Positions 24,718 through 33,634 of a stretch of DNA of 64,000 bases are shown piece by piece. The notes under the pieces were generated by a model. It did no database searches. It was not told the DNA's origin and was given only the letters and a program-made list of their open reading frames with translations. Location of the stretch: assembly GCF_900129135.1 (NCBI RefSeq), contig NZ_FQVI01000017.1, positions 32,014 through 96,013 of the forward strand. The letters are read 5' to 3'. Made by a program: the position numbers and the translations under genes. The DNA is from Lactonifactor longoviformis DSM 17459 (GTDB lineage Bacteria > Bacillota > Clostridia > Lachnospirales > Lachnospiraceae). Every line of letters starts with the position of its first letter. Positions within the stretch are counted from its first letter, which is position 1.

Positions 24718-24734
24718 TTAAACTTTTCTTAAAT
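24718..24734. promoter_or_regulatory. Direct repeat spaced 11 bases (OmpR-family box?)
   Basis: TTAAAC and TTAAAT, starts 11 bases apart, upstream of the wall-hydrolase promoter. A second 11-base-spaced pair, TTAACA / GTAACA, is at 24802-24818. PhoP/WalR-type regulators bind such repeats; the match is loose. Confidence 0.3.
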
Positions 24735-24759
24735 TCAGAGGCCATTTTCTATTCCTCCA

Positions 24760-24788
24760 TTGCAATCCGTCCGGCCATATACTATAAT
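24760..24788 (+). promoter_or_regulatory. Promoter of the amidase/glucosaminidase gene
   Basis: TTGCAA, 17 bases, TATAAT, 68 bases before the start codon at 24856. Confidence 0.55.
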
Positions 24789-24855
24789 ATGTAATGATTC
24801 ATTAACATTTTAGTAACAAAGTTTTACGTTGCAAAAAAGCAAAGGAGAAAGACAA

Positions 24856-27800
24856 ATGAAAAACATCCGAAAGAAACTCCTGTGCTATGTTCTGACTGCA
24901 GTTATGCTGCTCACTGCCTGGACGCCGGCTTACGCCAGCAGTCAGGCCCATGACAGCCTTCCTGAGGAGGAACCCGCACAGGAAACACAACCAGACAACG
25001 ACAGCAGGGATTCCCTTTCTCTGGACTGCCAGCTGCTTTTGACCCAGGAAGACGATACGCACCAATCCGTCATTCTTGAGATGGGGGATACTTCTACTGT
25101 GATGGAAAAAGCAGTGCTCTCCTATCAGGATGGGGATGGGGAGATACATACTGCAGAAGCAGAAGAAATTGTTGAAAATTATGCCGCTTTCCTGCTGGAT
25201 CTTCCAGGGGAAGGTGTTACCCGAACCTTTCTTTCAATCGTTACCACTGTAGGCGGTCAGGATATCGAGACCGGACTGCAGCCGGAGGAAGAGATGGATA
25301 CCCTCAGTATTGACGAGGAACAAGCCGCGGAAATCATTGGGGATACAGAGAATCAGACAGACACAGAGAATCTCTCAGAGGAAGAATTAGATTATGTGAA
25401 TCAAACAGTAGTCACAAAAGAAGGGGAGGACGGACTTACAGCTTCCGACATTTCCGAGGTGCTTCAAAGTGAAGCCGCTCCCGCTTCCATGTCCAGGTCC
25501 GCTTTATCTGCACCGAAAGCGGGCGATAAAGCAGGAACCTTTACCGTAGTGTTGGATCCTGGACACGGCGGCATGGACGGCGGTGCGGAATACACCTTCA
25601 GTGACGGTACAAAATTCGTAGAATCACAGCTAACCCTCAAGATTGCTAATTATGTAAAAGAAGCCCTTGCCGCATATCCGGAGATTCAGGTTTATATGAC
25701 AAGAACCGGCGACACCTATCTTCCCGACTTAGAAGAGAGGGTGGCCATCGGCGTTGAAAAAAATGCAGATATTTTTGTGAGCCTGCATCTTAACTCTGCG
25801 GATTCGGAAAAAGCACATGGTGTGGAAATCCTTGTCCCCAGAACCGGACGGTATAACAATGATGTAGCCGAAGATGCCAACCAGCTGGCATCTAACATTC
25901 TGGACAATCTCGTTGCCCTCGGCCTTTACAACAGGGGATTAAAATACAAAGACTCCGCCAATGGCACGAAGTATCCGGACGGCAGTAAAGCTGATTACTA
26001 CGGCATCATCCGCAACTGTATGGAGCAGGGCCTCCCTGGCGTAATTGTCGAACATGCCTTTTTAAGCGGCACAGAGGACAAAAAGTTTCTGGACAGTGAA
26101 GAAGATCTGAAAAAGCTGGGACAGGCAGATGCCAAGGGAATTGCCCAGTATTTCAATCTGGAAAGCAGCAATAATCCCAATAATAATCTTAATGGCTGGA
26201 AACAAGTAAACAATAAATGGTATTTTTATAAAGATGGACAAAAACTTACCGGTTGGCAGTATATATACGGTAAATGGTATTACCTCAACAGCAGCGGAAT
26301 CATGCAGACCGGATGGCAGTTTATCTCCGGCAAATGGTATTACCTGGAGAGCAGCGGCGCCATGGCAGAGGGCTGGAAAAAACTTGGAAACACCTGGTAT
26401 TATCTTACCCCTGGAAACGGAGCCATGGTAAACGGCTGGCAAAAAATAGGCAGCGAATGGTACTATTTTAACGGCAGCGGCGCCATGCAGACCGGATGGC
26501 TTCTTCTGGACGGCAAGTGGTATTATCTGAACGGCAGCGGTGCCCGGGCAAAAGGCTGGATAACCCTGGGAAAGACCCGGTACTACCTAAACCCGGAAAC
26601 CGGAGTTATGTCGGTTAACTGGAATCTTATTGACGGAAAATGGTACTACTTTAATGCAAGCGGCGCATCTCTGACCGGATGGCAGTACATATCCGGCAAA
26701 TGGTATTACCTGGAGAGCGACGGCGCCATGGCCGAGGGATGGAAAAAACTTGGAAAGACCTGGTACTACCTCACTCCGGGCAACGGAGCTATGAAAACCG
26801 GATGGTATCTGGTAGGCAATACCTGGTACTACTCCGACAGCAGCGGTGCCATGAAAACCGGGTGGCAGAAGATTGGCGGCAAATGGTACTATCTCAACAG
26901 CAGCGGCGCCATGGCGGAGGGGTGGCTCAAGCTTGGAAAGACCTGGTACTATCTCACCCCAGGTAATGGAGCCATGAAAACCGGGTGGTATCTGGTAGGC
27001 AATACCTGGTACTACTCCGACAGCAGCGGTGCCATGCTCACCGGATGGCAGAAGATTGGCGGTAAATGGTACTACATGAATTCCTCCGGGGCCATGCTTA
27101 CCGGATGGCAGAAAATCGGGGGCAAGTCCTATTTCTTCGACAACAGCGGCGTATGGATTGAGCATCCGGCTCAGGGCTGGCAGCTTGAAAATGGGAACTG
27201 GTATTACATAGGAGCCAACGGTTATCATACAGGGTGGCTGTTAAACGGCGGTAAATGGTATTATATGGACAGTACCGGCAAGATGCTCACTGGATGGCAG
27301 ACTGTAGGCGGAAAGACCTACTATCTTCTCAGCAGCGGCGCCATGGTCTCCGGATGCTACTATACCGTGGACGGTATTACTTATACCTTTACCCAGTCCG
27401 GCGAGAGTCTGGGCAACATTGATGAATATCCCGGATACAAAATTATGGGGACAAGCTCTGTAACCGCAGATCAGATGGTTAAGTATTTTGCCGCCAGCAA
27501 GCAGGCTTACCCCGCAGAAGTACTGGCAAAAGGCGGCGCTCCTGACATCAAAACCTTCTGTCAGATTTTCCTGGAAGAGTGCCAGACGGAAGGTGTCAAA
27601 GCAGAAGTTGCCTTCACGCAGGCAATGAAGGAAACCGGTTGGCTTCAATACGGAGGAGACGTAAAGATTGAGCAGTTTAATTTTGCCGGCCTTGGGGCAA
27701 CCGGAGGGGGAGTCCCCGGCTTGAGTTTTGCCGATGTGCGCACCGGTATCAGGGCTCAGGTACAGCACCTGAAGGCCTACGCTTCCAGAGATAACCTGGT

Positions 27801-27963
27801 ACAGACCTGCGTGGACCCCCGCTTTACCTATGTTACCAGGTACTCCTCTCCTTTTGTAGAGTGGCTGGGAATCCCGGACAACCCCTTCGGAGGGGGATGG
27901 GCCGCAGGAAAAAATTACGGCAGCAGTCTCATTGGAATGATTACAACATTAAAATCTATGTAA
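24856..27963 (+). CDS. Secreted bifunctional wall hydrolase: amidase_3, about 20 CW-binding repeats, glucosaminidase
   Basis: 1035 residues. Signal peptide to about residue 28 (cleavage after AYA). An acidic region (29-215) precedes N-acetylmuramoyl-L-alanine amidase type 3 (about 225-430) with zinc and catalytic residues DPGHGG, VESQLTL, SLHLNS and VEHAFLSG. Residues about 440-855 form about 20 choline/glucan-binding-type repeats of 20-21 residues (GWxxxxGKWYYLxxSGAM). The C-terminal domain (about 870-1035) is an endo-beta-N-acetylglucosaminidase-type domain (AEVAFTQAMKETGWLQYGGDV, NFAGLGATGGG, GWAAGKNYG) shared with the next gene. It would cut both stem-peptide amide and glycan bonds. ATG at 24856 follows AAAGGAG; the earlier in-frame TTG at 24829 lacks a site. 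Confidence 0.9.
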   Translation: MKNIRKKLLCYVLTAVMLLTAWTPAYASSQAHDSLPEEEPAQETQPDNDSRDSLSLDCQLLLTQEDDTHQSVILEMGDTSTVMEKAVLSYQDGDGEIHTAEAEEIVENYAAFLLDLPGEGVTRTFLSIVTTVGGQDIETGLQPEEEMDTLSIDEEQAAEIIGDTENQTDTENLSEEELDYVNQTVVTKEGEDGLTASDISEVLQSEAAPASMSRSALSAPKAGDKAGTFTVVLDPGHGGMDGGAEYTFSDGTKFVESQLTLKIANYVKEALAAYPEIQVYMTRTGDTYLPDLEERVAIGVEKNADIFVSLHLNSADSEKAHGVEILVPRTGRYNNDVAEDANQLASNILDNLVALGLYNRGLKYKDSANGTKYPDGSKADYYGIIRNCMEQGLPGVIVEHAFLSGTEDKKFLDSEEDLKKLGQADAKGIAQYFNLESSNNPNNNLNGWKQVNNKWYFYKDGQKLTGWQYIYGKWYYLNSSGIMQTGWQFISGKWYYLESSGAMAEGWKKLGNTWYYLTPGNGAMVNGWQKIGSEWYYFNGSGAMQTGWLLLDGKWYYLNGSGARAKGWITLGKTRYYLNPETGVMSVNWNLIDGKWYYFNASGASLTGWQYISGKWYYLESDGAMAEGWKKLGKTWYYLTPGNGAMKTGWYLVGNTWYYSDSSGAMKTGWQKIGGKWYYLNSSGAMAEGWLKLGKTWYYLTPGNGAMKTGWYLVGNTWYYSDSSGAMLTGWQKIGGKWYYMNSSGAMLTGWQKIGGKSYFFDNSGVWIEHPAQGWQLENGNWYYIGANGYHTGWLLNGGKWYYMDSTGKMLTGWQTVGGKTYYLLSSGAMVSGCYYTVDGITYTFTQSGESLGNIDEYPGYKIMGTSSVTADQMVKYFAASKQAYPAEVLAKGGAPDIKTFCQIFLEECQTEGVKAEVAFTQAMKETGWLQYGGDVKIEQFNFAGLGATGGGVPGLSFADVRTGIRAQVQHLKAYASRDNLVQTCVDPRFTYVTRYSSPFVEWLGIPDNPFGGGWAAGKNYGSSLIGMITTLKSM
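26725..27090 (+). repeat. 183-base tandem duplication inside the CW-repeat region
   Basis: 26725-26907 and 26908-27090 are closely similar at DNA level, including identical stretches coding for GWYLVGNTWYYSDSSGAM, so three protein repeats (61 codons) were duplicated as a block recently. Confidence 0.7.
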
Positions 27964-27970
27964 CTCCAGG

Positions 27971-27999
27971 TTGTCATTCAGGCTCCCATCCTATATAAT
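27971..27999 (+). promoter_or_regulatory. Promoter of the second wall hydrolase gene
   Basis: TTGTCA, 17 bases, TATAAT, starting eight bases after the previous stop codon and 56 bases before the next start. Confidence 0.75.
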
Positions 28000-28054
28000 A
28001 GTAAAGTGACAAGCAAGTAAAGAAACATCGGTTACATTACAAAGGAGTATTTGA

Positions 28055-29311
28055 ATGAATGGAACAAAAAAGCGCTATCTATGCCATTTGCTGACAGCCT
28101 CCATGGTATTGGCAGCCCCTGTCTCTGTATTAGGGGCTAAGTCCCCGGCACAGTCCCTGTTATCCCCTTATCAGGCGTCCCTTCCCTCACCACTGATGCC
28201 GGATGCCGGCAGTGAGACGGCTTCCGGAACTAATGGCTGGACAAAAGAAGGGGACTCTTGGTACTACTACATAAACGATGAGAAAAAAACGGGATGGCAA
28301 AAGATTAATGAGATATGGTATTATCTGGGGGACACCGGAAGCATGGCCGAAGGATGGACTCTGATAGACGATACCTGGTATTACTTCACCCCCGGAAACG
28401 GCTCAATGGCAACCGGGTGGCAGTTTATCGACAATAGCTGGTACTGTATGGATGCAGACGGTGCCTGGAATGAGAATCCTGAAATTAATACCTCCGGGGG
28501 ATGGAGTTTCCATGACGGCTACTGGTATTACAATAACCTGAATGGCTCTCCCATCAAAGGATGGCTGAAAGTGGATAACAAGCAGTATTACTTTGACGAA
28601 ACCGGCAGGATGACGACCGGATGGCTGACGCTGGAGGGCAAACGGTACTACCTCGGAGAGGATGGGGTTATGGTCACTGGAGAACAAGTGATTGACGGCA
28701 CCAACTATACCTTCAGCACCGCAGGTGTTTGCAGCCAGGAGGTCACTTCCTATGAAAGCAATGTGGATGCGGCCAGCGGAATGTATATCATTGAGGGCGC
28801 TACCTCTGTCACCGTGGATCAGATGGTAAACTATTTCAAGGCTAACGGGGCTTCTTACCCTTCTGCAGTCCTTGCAAACGGAGGGGCTCCGGATATTGAG
28901 ACCTTCAGTGAAATTATTTACGAGGAAGCCGCTGCAGAGAATATAAAAGCTGAAGTTGTCTTCACTCAGATTATGAAGGAAACGGGATGGCTCAACTACG
29001 GCGGTGATGTGTCTATCGGCCAATATAACTTTGCCGGCCTCGGCGCCACCGGAGGAGGTGTGCCGGGAGTTGCCTTCTCTGACGTGCGAACCGGTCTTCG
29101 GGCACAGATACAGCATCTGAAGGCGTATGCAAGTACTGCTGCACTGAATCAGCCCTGCGTAGATCCCCGGTTTAACTATGTAACAAGAAACACCTCTCCC
29201 TACGTAGAATGGCTTGGGATACCCGACAACCCCTACGGCGGAGGATGGGCAGCCGGACAAAACTACGGAAGCTCGCTGATTAAAATGATTCAGGATTTGA
29301 AATCTATGTAA
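28055..29311 (+). CDS. Secreted glucosaminidase with CW-binding repeats
   Basis: 418 residues. Signal peptide (about 1-28, cleavage near VLG-A), a Pro/Ser-rich stretch, six or seven CW-binding repeats (about 62-225), then a C-terminal glucosaminidase domain (about 250-418) very similar to that of the upstream gene (KAEVVFTQIMKETGWLNYGGDV, NFAGLGATGGG, VEWLGIPDNPYGGGW). It lacks the amidase domain, so it is a shorter paralogue from tandem duplication. Own promoter and AAAGGAG ribosome site. Role: peptidoglycan remodelling at the cell surface. Confidence 0.9.
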   Translation: MNGTKKRYLCHLLTASMVLAAPVSVLGAKSPAQSLLSPYQASLPSPLMPDAGSETASGTNGWTKEGDSWYYYINDEKKTGWQKINEIWYYLGDTGSMAEGWTLIDDTWYYFTPGNGSMATGWQFIDNSWYCMDADGAWNENPEINTSGGWSFHDGYWYYNNLNGSPIKGWLKVDNKQYYFDETGRMTTGWLTLEGKRYYLGEDGVMVTGEQVIDGTNYTFSTAGVCSQEVTSYESNVDAASGMYIIEGATSVTVDQMVNYFKANGASYPSAVLANGGAPDIETFSEIIYEEAAAENIKAEVVFTQIMKETGWLNYGGDVSIGQYNFAGLGATGGGVPGVAFSDVRTGLRAQIQHLKAYASTAALNQPCVDPRFNYVTRNTSPYVEWLGIPDNPYGGGWAAGQNYGSSLIKMIQDLKSM

Positions 29312-29313
29312 CG

Positions 29314-29353
29314 AAAAAGGAACCGATGTTCTGACGGACATTGGTTCCTTTTT
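29314..29353. terminator. Bidirectional terminator
   Basis: Sixteen-base stem AAAAAGGAACCGATGT / ACATTGGTTCCTTTTT (one G-T pair) with eight-base loop, between the wall hydrolase and the convergent C_GCAxxG gene. Confidence 0.85.
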
Positions 29354-29362
29354 GATGATAAT

Positions 29363-29776
29363 TTACTCTTCTTCCTGAAACAACACCTTCTCAGCAATCC
29401 TGGCGGCATCCTCCACGCACCCGTCACAGCTTCTAAGCAGTTTCTTTGTCTCCACCCCTTTTAGCACTTTACATACCGTTGACTGGTTAATCTCTGAAAA
29501 CTCCTTTGCTATTTCCTTTGACAGCTTGTAAGTCTTCCCCTTTGTAGAAGTATCGCCGCATCCCTTGCTGTTCTTCATGCCGGCCAGCGCTATTACGCCC
29601 GATACTGCTCCGCAGGTACTCTGCATTCCTCCCATGCCGGCCCCAAAGCCCTCAATCATCTTAAACATGGTAGACTCATCCACACCGACCAAATCACAAT
29701 AAGTACAGGCTACCGCCTGGGCACAGTTATATCCCTGGCGATGCTTTTCCACTGCTTTCTCAACTCTGCTCTCCAT
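29363..29776 (-). CDS. C_GCAxxG_C_C family protein
   Basis: 137 residues. Family motif spread over the protein: NCAQAV, CGAVSGVIALAGM, then C-KVLKG and CDGCVEDAA. These conserved cysteines suggest a redox or metal site, and members are sometimes fused to or placed beside oxidoreductases; no activity is established. ATG at 29776 follows GGGAGG by eight bases, better than the upstream TTG at 29800. Last gene after DUF1015, only 24 bases away, so cotranscribed. Confidence 0.85.
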   Translation of the reverse strand: MESRVEKAVEKHRQGYNCAQAVACTYCDLVGVDESTMFKMIEGFGAGMGGMQSTCGAVSGVIALAGMKNSKGCGDTSTKGKTYKLSKEIAKEFSEINQSTVCKVLKGVETKKLLRSCDGCVEDAARIAEKVLFQEEE

Positions 29777-29800
29777 ACGTAAATCCTCCCAATCTCTCAA

Positions 29801-31033
29801 TTATATTTCGTGTATAAACAATCCGCTGCGCAGCTTTGGCTCAAACCAGGTTGATTTTGGAGGCATCAGCCTCCCCGCGTCTGCCACAGCAAAAAGCTCT
29901 CCTATGGAAGTAGGATACAGGGAAAACGCTGCCATACAGTCCTTTGCAACCCTTTTCTCCAATTCCTTTAATCCCCGGATTCCGCCCACGAAATCAATTC
30001 TGGCGTCTGTTTTCGGATCCTGGATGCCCAGGATCGGCTGAAGAAGCCTGTCCTGGAGAATCGATACATCCAAACCTTCCACGGGGTCGTCGGAGACTAT
30101 TTCCGGTTTCACTCTGAGAAGATACCAGGCTCCCTCCAGATACATGCCAAATTCTCCTTTTTTTGTCGGACGTACCGGTTCTTCTCTTTTCTCCACTGAG
30201 AAGTCCCCCTGAATTTTTTCCAGAAGCTCACAGGGCGTATTGCCGTTTAAATCTTTTATTACCCGGTTGTAATCCAGGATAGACAGCTCCTCATCCGGAA
30301 ACAAGACAGCCAAAAAATAGTTAAACTCTTCTTCTCCCGTATAGCCGGGGTGTTCTGACCGCCTCTTTTCACCCACTTTAACCGCTGATGCCGCTCTGTG
30401 ATGCCCGTCAGCTATGTAGATTTCCTGAATCTTCCCAAAGGCGTTCTCCAACTGTTCTATCTGCTCTCTGTCTTCTATTACCCACACACGATGTCCAATG
30501 CCATCCGGAGAAATAAAGTCATACACCGGCTTTTGCAGTTTTGCCTGGGCTACCAGAGCCGTTACCTCCCTGCGGGAACGATAGGCCAGAAAAATGGGGC
30601 CGGTCTGGGCATTGCAGGTATCCACGTGACGGATTCTGTCCAGCTCCTTTTCTTCTCTTGTATTCTCATGCTTTTTGATTACCCGGCTGTGATAATCATC
30701 AATAGATGCGCAGGCCACGATTCCCGTCTGGCTCCGTCCATTCATGGTCAGTTCGTACAAGTAGCAGCAGGGTATTTCATCCTGGATAAATGCTCCCTCC
30801 GCCTTCATATCCCAGAGGGTCTCTTTGGCTTTCTCGTAGACACAATCCTCATAGGTTCCTACTGTATCCGGAAACTGCGTCTCCGCCCTGTCAATTTTCA
30901 GAAAGGAAAGAGGTTCTTTTTCCACTTCTGCCAGCGCCTCTTTTCTGTTGTACACATCATAAGGCAGAGCAGCTATCCTTTCCGCCAGGTCCGGCCTCGG
31001 CCTTATGCCCCGAAAAGCTTTAATATCAGCCAT
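29801..31033 (-). CDS. DUF1015 family protein
   Basis: 410 residues. Family landmarks: FRGIRPRPDLAERIAALPYDV at the N-terminus, HENTREEKELDRIRH, YIADGHHRAASA (the most conserved block) and FVGGIRGLKELE. DUF1015 proteins typically lie next to serA/serC in Clostridia, as here, pointing to a role linked to serine metabolism, but no biochemical function is established. The start at 31033 is set by AAAAGGAGA eight to ten bases upstream. Confidence 0.9.
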   Translation of the reverse strand: MADIKAFRGIRPRPDLAERIAALPYDVYNRKEALAEVEKEPLSFLKIDRAETQFPDTVGTYEDCVYEKAKETLWDMKAEGAFIQDEIPCCYLYELTMNGRSQTGIVACASIDDYHSRVIKKHENTREEKELDRIRHVDTCNAQTGPIFLAYRSRREVTALVAQAKLQKPVYDFISPDGIGHRVWVIEDREQIEQLENAFGKIQEIYIADGHHRAASAVKVGEKRRSEHPGYTGEEEFNYFLAVLFPDEELSILDYNRVIKDLNGNTPCELLEKIQGDFSVEKREEPVRPTKKGEFGMYLEGAWYLLRVKPEIVSDDPVEGLDVSILQDRLLQPILGIQDPKTDARIDFVGGIRGLKELEKRVAKDCMAAFSLYPTSIGELFAVADAGRLMPPKSTWFEPKLRSGLFIHEI

Positions 31034-31054
31034 ATTGGTTCTCCTTTTCATCCT

Positions 31055-31207
31055 TTAGTTCTCAGTCTTATGCAAAATCACTTCACAGATCCCATTCACT
31101 GCCTTTCTGTATTTCTTTTTATGCCTCTTAACGGAACGGTATATCTTCTGAAGATTTTTCATTCTCTTCCACCCTTTTTGAAAGGGATTCCAGCTTTTCT
31201 TCTTCAT
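31055..31207 (-). CDS. Small strongly basic protein (50 aa), unknown
   Basis: Not recognised. 50 residues starting MKKKSWNPFQKGWKRMKNLQ, with about a third Lys/Arg and C-terminal CEVILHKTEN. ATG at 31207 has AAGAGGTAG directly upstream at good spacing, and the stop is 21 bases before the DUF1015 start. It lies between the serA terminator-like hairpin and DUF1015. The base composition suggests a possible RNA- or membrane-associated peptide. It could be a chance frame, but ribosome site and tight packing argue for translation. Confidence 0.5.
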   Translation of the reverse strand: MKKKSWNPFQKGWKRMKNLQKIYRSVKRHKKKYRKAVNGICEVILHKTEN

Positions 31208-31228
31208 TTCTACCTCTTTTTTATTGGC

Positions 31229-31260
31229 AAAAATGGGAATACCGCCCCTGCGGTACCCCC
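31229..31260 (-). terminator. Terminator or attenuator after serA
   Basis: GGGG-TACCGC / GCGGTA-TTCCC hairpin followed by ATTTTTG on the minus strand. It is internal to the serC-serA-DUF1015 run, so it probably reduces rather than blocks readthrough. Confidence 0.6.
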
Positions 31261-31269
31261 ATAGGAAAT

Positions 31270-32436
31270 TTATTCGCCTTTTACAATGCGGACCTTATAG
31301 ACATCTTCGATTTCTCTTAAAGATTCCACAACACTTTCAGGAATAGAAGTGGAAACGTCAATCATTGTATAGGCATAATCGCCCTTACTCTTATTTGTCA
31401 TATCCGAAATGTTCACTCCCGCATCGCCCAGAACCTTGGCAAACTGACTGATCATATTCGGGATATTCTTATGGTTCAGCGTAATTCTTCCGGCATCCAC
31501 GCAGATCCCCCCGTCGCAGTTAGGGTAGTTAACTGAATTCTTAATGTTCCCATGCTCCAGGTAATCTCTGAGCTCCTGAACGGCCATTCTGGCACAGTTA
31601 TCCTCTGACTCCTCTGTAGAGGCTCCCAGATGCGGCGTCACCAGGGTACCCTGTGTTCCTGCCACTGTGGGATTGGCAAAGTCGGTTACATATTTCTTGA
31701 CCTTTCCTTCCTTCAGCGCTTCCACCAGAACCTCTTCATCTACCAGGAGATCCCTTGCAAAGTTTAAGAGTACCACCCCTTCTTTCATGTGGCGGATAGC
31801 CTCTTCGTTAATCATCTTTCTGGTACCGTCCGTCAGAGGCACATGAATGGTGATATAATCACACTCCCTGTAAATGGTTTCCAGATCATTAATGTGGTGA
31901 ATGGTTCTGGACAAGTTCCAGGCGGCGTCCACTGAGATATAAGGATCATATCCATATACCTCCATCCCCAGATGGGTTGCTGCATTGGCAACCAGTACGC
32001 CGATTGCGCCCAGACCTATGATACCCAGTTTTTTACCGCTGATTTCACAGCCCGCGAACTGTTTTTTCTGCTTCTCGGCAAGTTTTCCGATGTCAGAAGC
32101 ATTGCCCTGCTTTTCCACCCACTCAATACCGCCTACGATATCACGGGATGCCAGAAGCATTCCGGCAATTACCATCTCCTTTACACCATTGGCATTGGCA
32201 CCCGGGGTATTGAATACTACGACCCCCTTCTTTGTGCATACATCCAGAGGGATATTATTTACACCAGCCCCTGCTCTCGCAATTGCCTTAATATTATCCG
32301 GCAGCTGCATTTCATGCATATTAGCGCTTCGTACCAGAATCACATCCGAATCTTCCAATGCTGTTTCCTGATAATCCTCAGAAAATCTGCTGATGCCCGC
32401 ATCAGAGATAGGATTTAAGCAATGATACTTATACAT
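31270..32436 (-). CDS. serA: D-3-phosphoglycerate dehydrogenase
   Basis: 388 residues. NAD-binding D-isomer dehydrogenase core (GKKLGIIGLGAIGVLVANAA, Rossmann at about 140-175), substrate loop ARAGAGVNNIP, the catalytic His in TPHLGASTEES, and a C-terminal ACT domain (about 318-388) for feedback by serine. It oxidises 3-phosphoglycerate to 3-phosphohydroxypyruvate, first step of serine synthesis. ATG at 32436 follows GAGGAGAACC; serC ends at 32438, one base away. Confidence 0.95.
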   Translation of the reverse strand: MYKYHCLNPISDAGISRFSEDYQETALEDSDVILVRSANMHEMQLPDNIKAIARAGAGVNNIPLDVCTKKGVVVFNTPGANANGVKEMVIAGMLLASRDIVGGIEWVEKQGNASDIGKLAEKQKKQFAGCEISGKKLGIIGLGAIGVLVANAATHLGMEVYGYDPYISVDAAWNLSRTIHHINDLETIYRECDYITIHVPLTDGTRKMINEEAIRHMKEGVVLLNFARDLLVDEEVLVEALKEGKVKKYVTDFANPTVAGTQGTLVTPHLGASTEESEDNCARMAVQELRDYLEHGNIKNSVNYPNCDGGICVDAGRITLNHKNIPNMISQFAKVLGDAGVNISDMTNKSKGDYAYTMIDVSTSIPESVVESLREIEDVYKVRIVKGE

Positions 32437-32437
32437 T

Positions 32438-33520
32438 TTAACGGTTCTCCTCTTCAAATTTCTTCATAAATTCAACCAGCTTTTCCACACCTTCTATGGG
32501 CATTGCATTGTAAATGCTGGCGCGCATGCCGCCCACACTCCTATGGCCTTTCAGGTTAACAAAGCCCTGGGCCGCAGCCTCTTTGATAAACCTGGCATCC
32601 AGTTCATCACTTCCAGTGACAAAAGGTACATTCATAAGAGAACGATCCTCCGGCACCACAGTTCCCCGAAACAGTGAACTACCATCCAGGAAATCGTACA
32701 GGATTTTAGCCTTTTTCTCGTTATACTGTTTCATGGCCTCCAGACCGCCCTGTTTTTTCAGCCACTTAAATACTTTCCCGCACATATAGATGCAGTAGCA
32801 GTTAGGGGTATTATAAAGAGATCCCGCGTCGGCATGTGTCTTATAAGTAAGCATGGTTGGAGTCCCCGGAAGTACATCTTCCGTAATCAGATCCTCCCGG
32901 ATAATTGTAATTACCATACCGGCAGGGCCCACGTTCTTCTGTACCCCCCCGTAGATAACCCCATATTTGCTTACATCCATAGGCTCAGATAAAAAGCAGG
33001 AGGAGACATCCGCAACCAGAAGCTTGCCTTTCGTATTCGGCAGTGTCTTAAACTTTGTGCCGTAAATAGTGTTATTCTCACAGATATACACATAATCTGC
33101 GTCATCGCTGACAGGCAGATCCGAGCAGTCAGGAATATAGGAAAAAGTTTTGTCCTCTGAAGAAGCAATTTTATTTGCTTTTCCATACTTCTGTGCTTCC
33201 TGGTATGCTCGTTTCGCCCACTGTCCGGTAACAATATAATCAGCTACCTTATGTTTCATCAGATTCATCGGAATCATAGCAAACTGCTGATGGGCACCGC
33301 CCTGCAGGAACAGGACTTTATAGTTATCCGGAATATGTAACAGTTCTCTCAGATCTGCCTGTGCATCATCCAGAATTTCCTGGAAAGCCTTGGAGCGGTG
33401 GCTCATCTCCATCACTGACATACCGGTTCCTTTATAATCTAACATTTCTTCTGCTGCTTCTTTTAATACCTCTTCCGGCAGGACAGCAGGCCCTGCTGAA
33501 AAGTTATAGACTCTTCCCAC
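32438..33520 (-). CDS. serC: Phosphoserine aminotransferase (GTG start)
   Basis: 360 residues, exactly the SerC length when GTG at 33520 is used (AGGAGG nine bases upstream). N-terminus VYNFSAGPAVLPEEVL and PLP lysine in GGVQKNVGPAG. It transfers amino from glutamate to 3-phosphohydroxypyruvate. First gene of the serine operon with a strong promoter at 33575-33603. Confidence 0.95.
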   Translation of the reverse strand: MGRVYNFSAGPAVLPEEVLKEAAEEMLDYKGTGMSVMEMSHRSKAFQEILDDAQADLRELLHIPDNYKVLFLQGGAHQQFAMIPMNLMKHKVADYIVTGQWAKRAYQEAQKYGKANKIASSEDKTFSYIPDCSDLPVSDDADYVYICENNTIYGTKFKTLPNTKGKLLVADVSSCFLSEPMDVSKYGVIYGGVQKNVGPAGMVITIIREDLITEDVLPGTPTMLTYKTHADAGSLYNTPNCYCIYMCGKVFKWLKKQGGLEAMKQYNEKKAKILYDFLDGSSLFRGTVVPEDRSLMNVPFVTGSDELDARFIKEAAAQGFVNLKGHRSVGGMRASIYNAMPIEGVEKLVEFMKKFEEENR

Positions 33521-33574
33521 TTTACTCTTCCTCCTAATGTTCATTCTCTTCTTTCATATATCACATCAATGAAC

Positions 33575-33603
33575 ATTCTACTTCTTTGACATATTTTTGT
33601 CAA
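33575..33603 (-). promoter_or_regulatory. Promoter of the serine operon
   Basis: Minus strand TTGACA, 17 bases, TAGAAT. The -35 is one half of an inverted repeat TTGACA-N6-TGTCAA (33586-33603), a possible operator. Confidence 0.7.
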
Positions 33604-33634
33604 TAAAAACATTTGTCCTCTTTGGAAAGACATC

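Noticed and set aside
26170..27420. Regular repeats of about 60 bases that could suggest a CRISPR array
   Set aside because: They are in frame, vary as protein repeats (GWxxxxGKWYY) and code for CW-binding modules; no spacers or cas genes.
30398..31264. 288-codon ORF antisense to DUF1015
   Set aside because: Runs through DUF1015 and the serA terminator in antisense; no domain or ribosome site.
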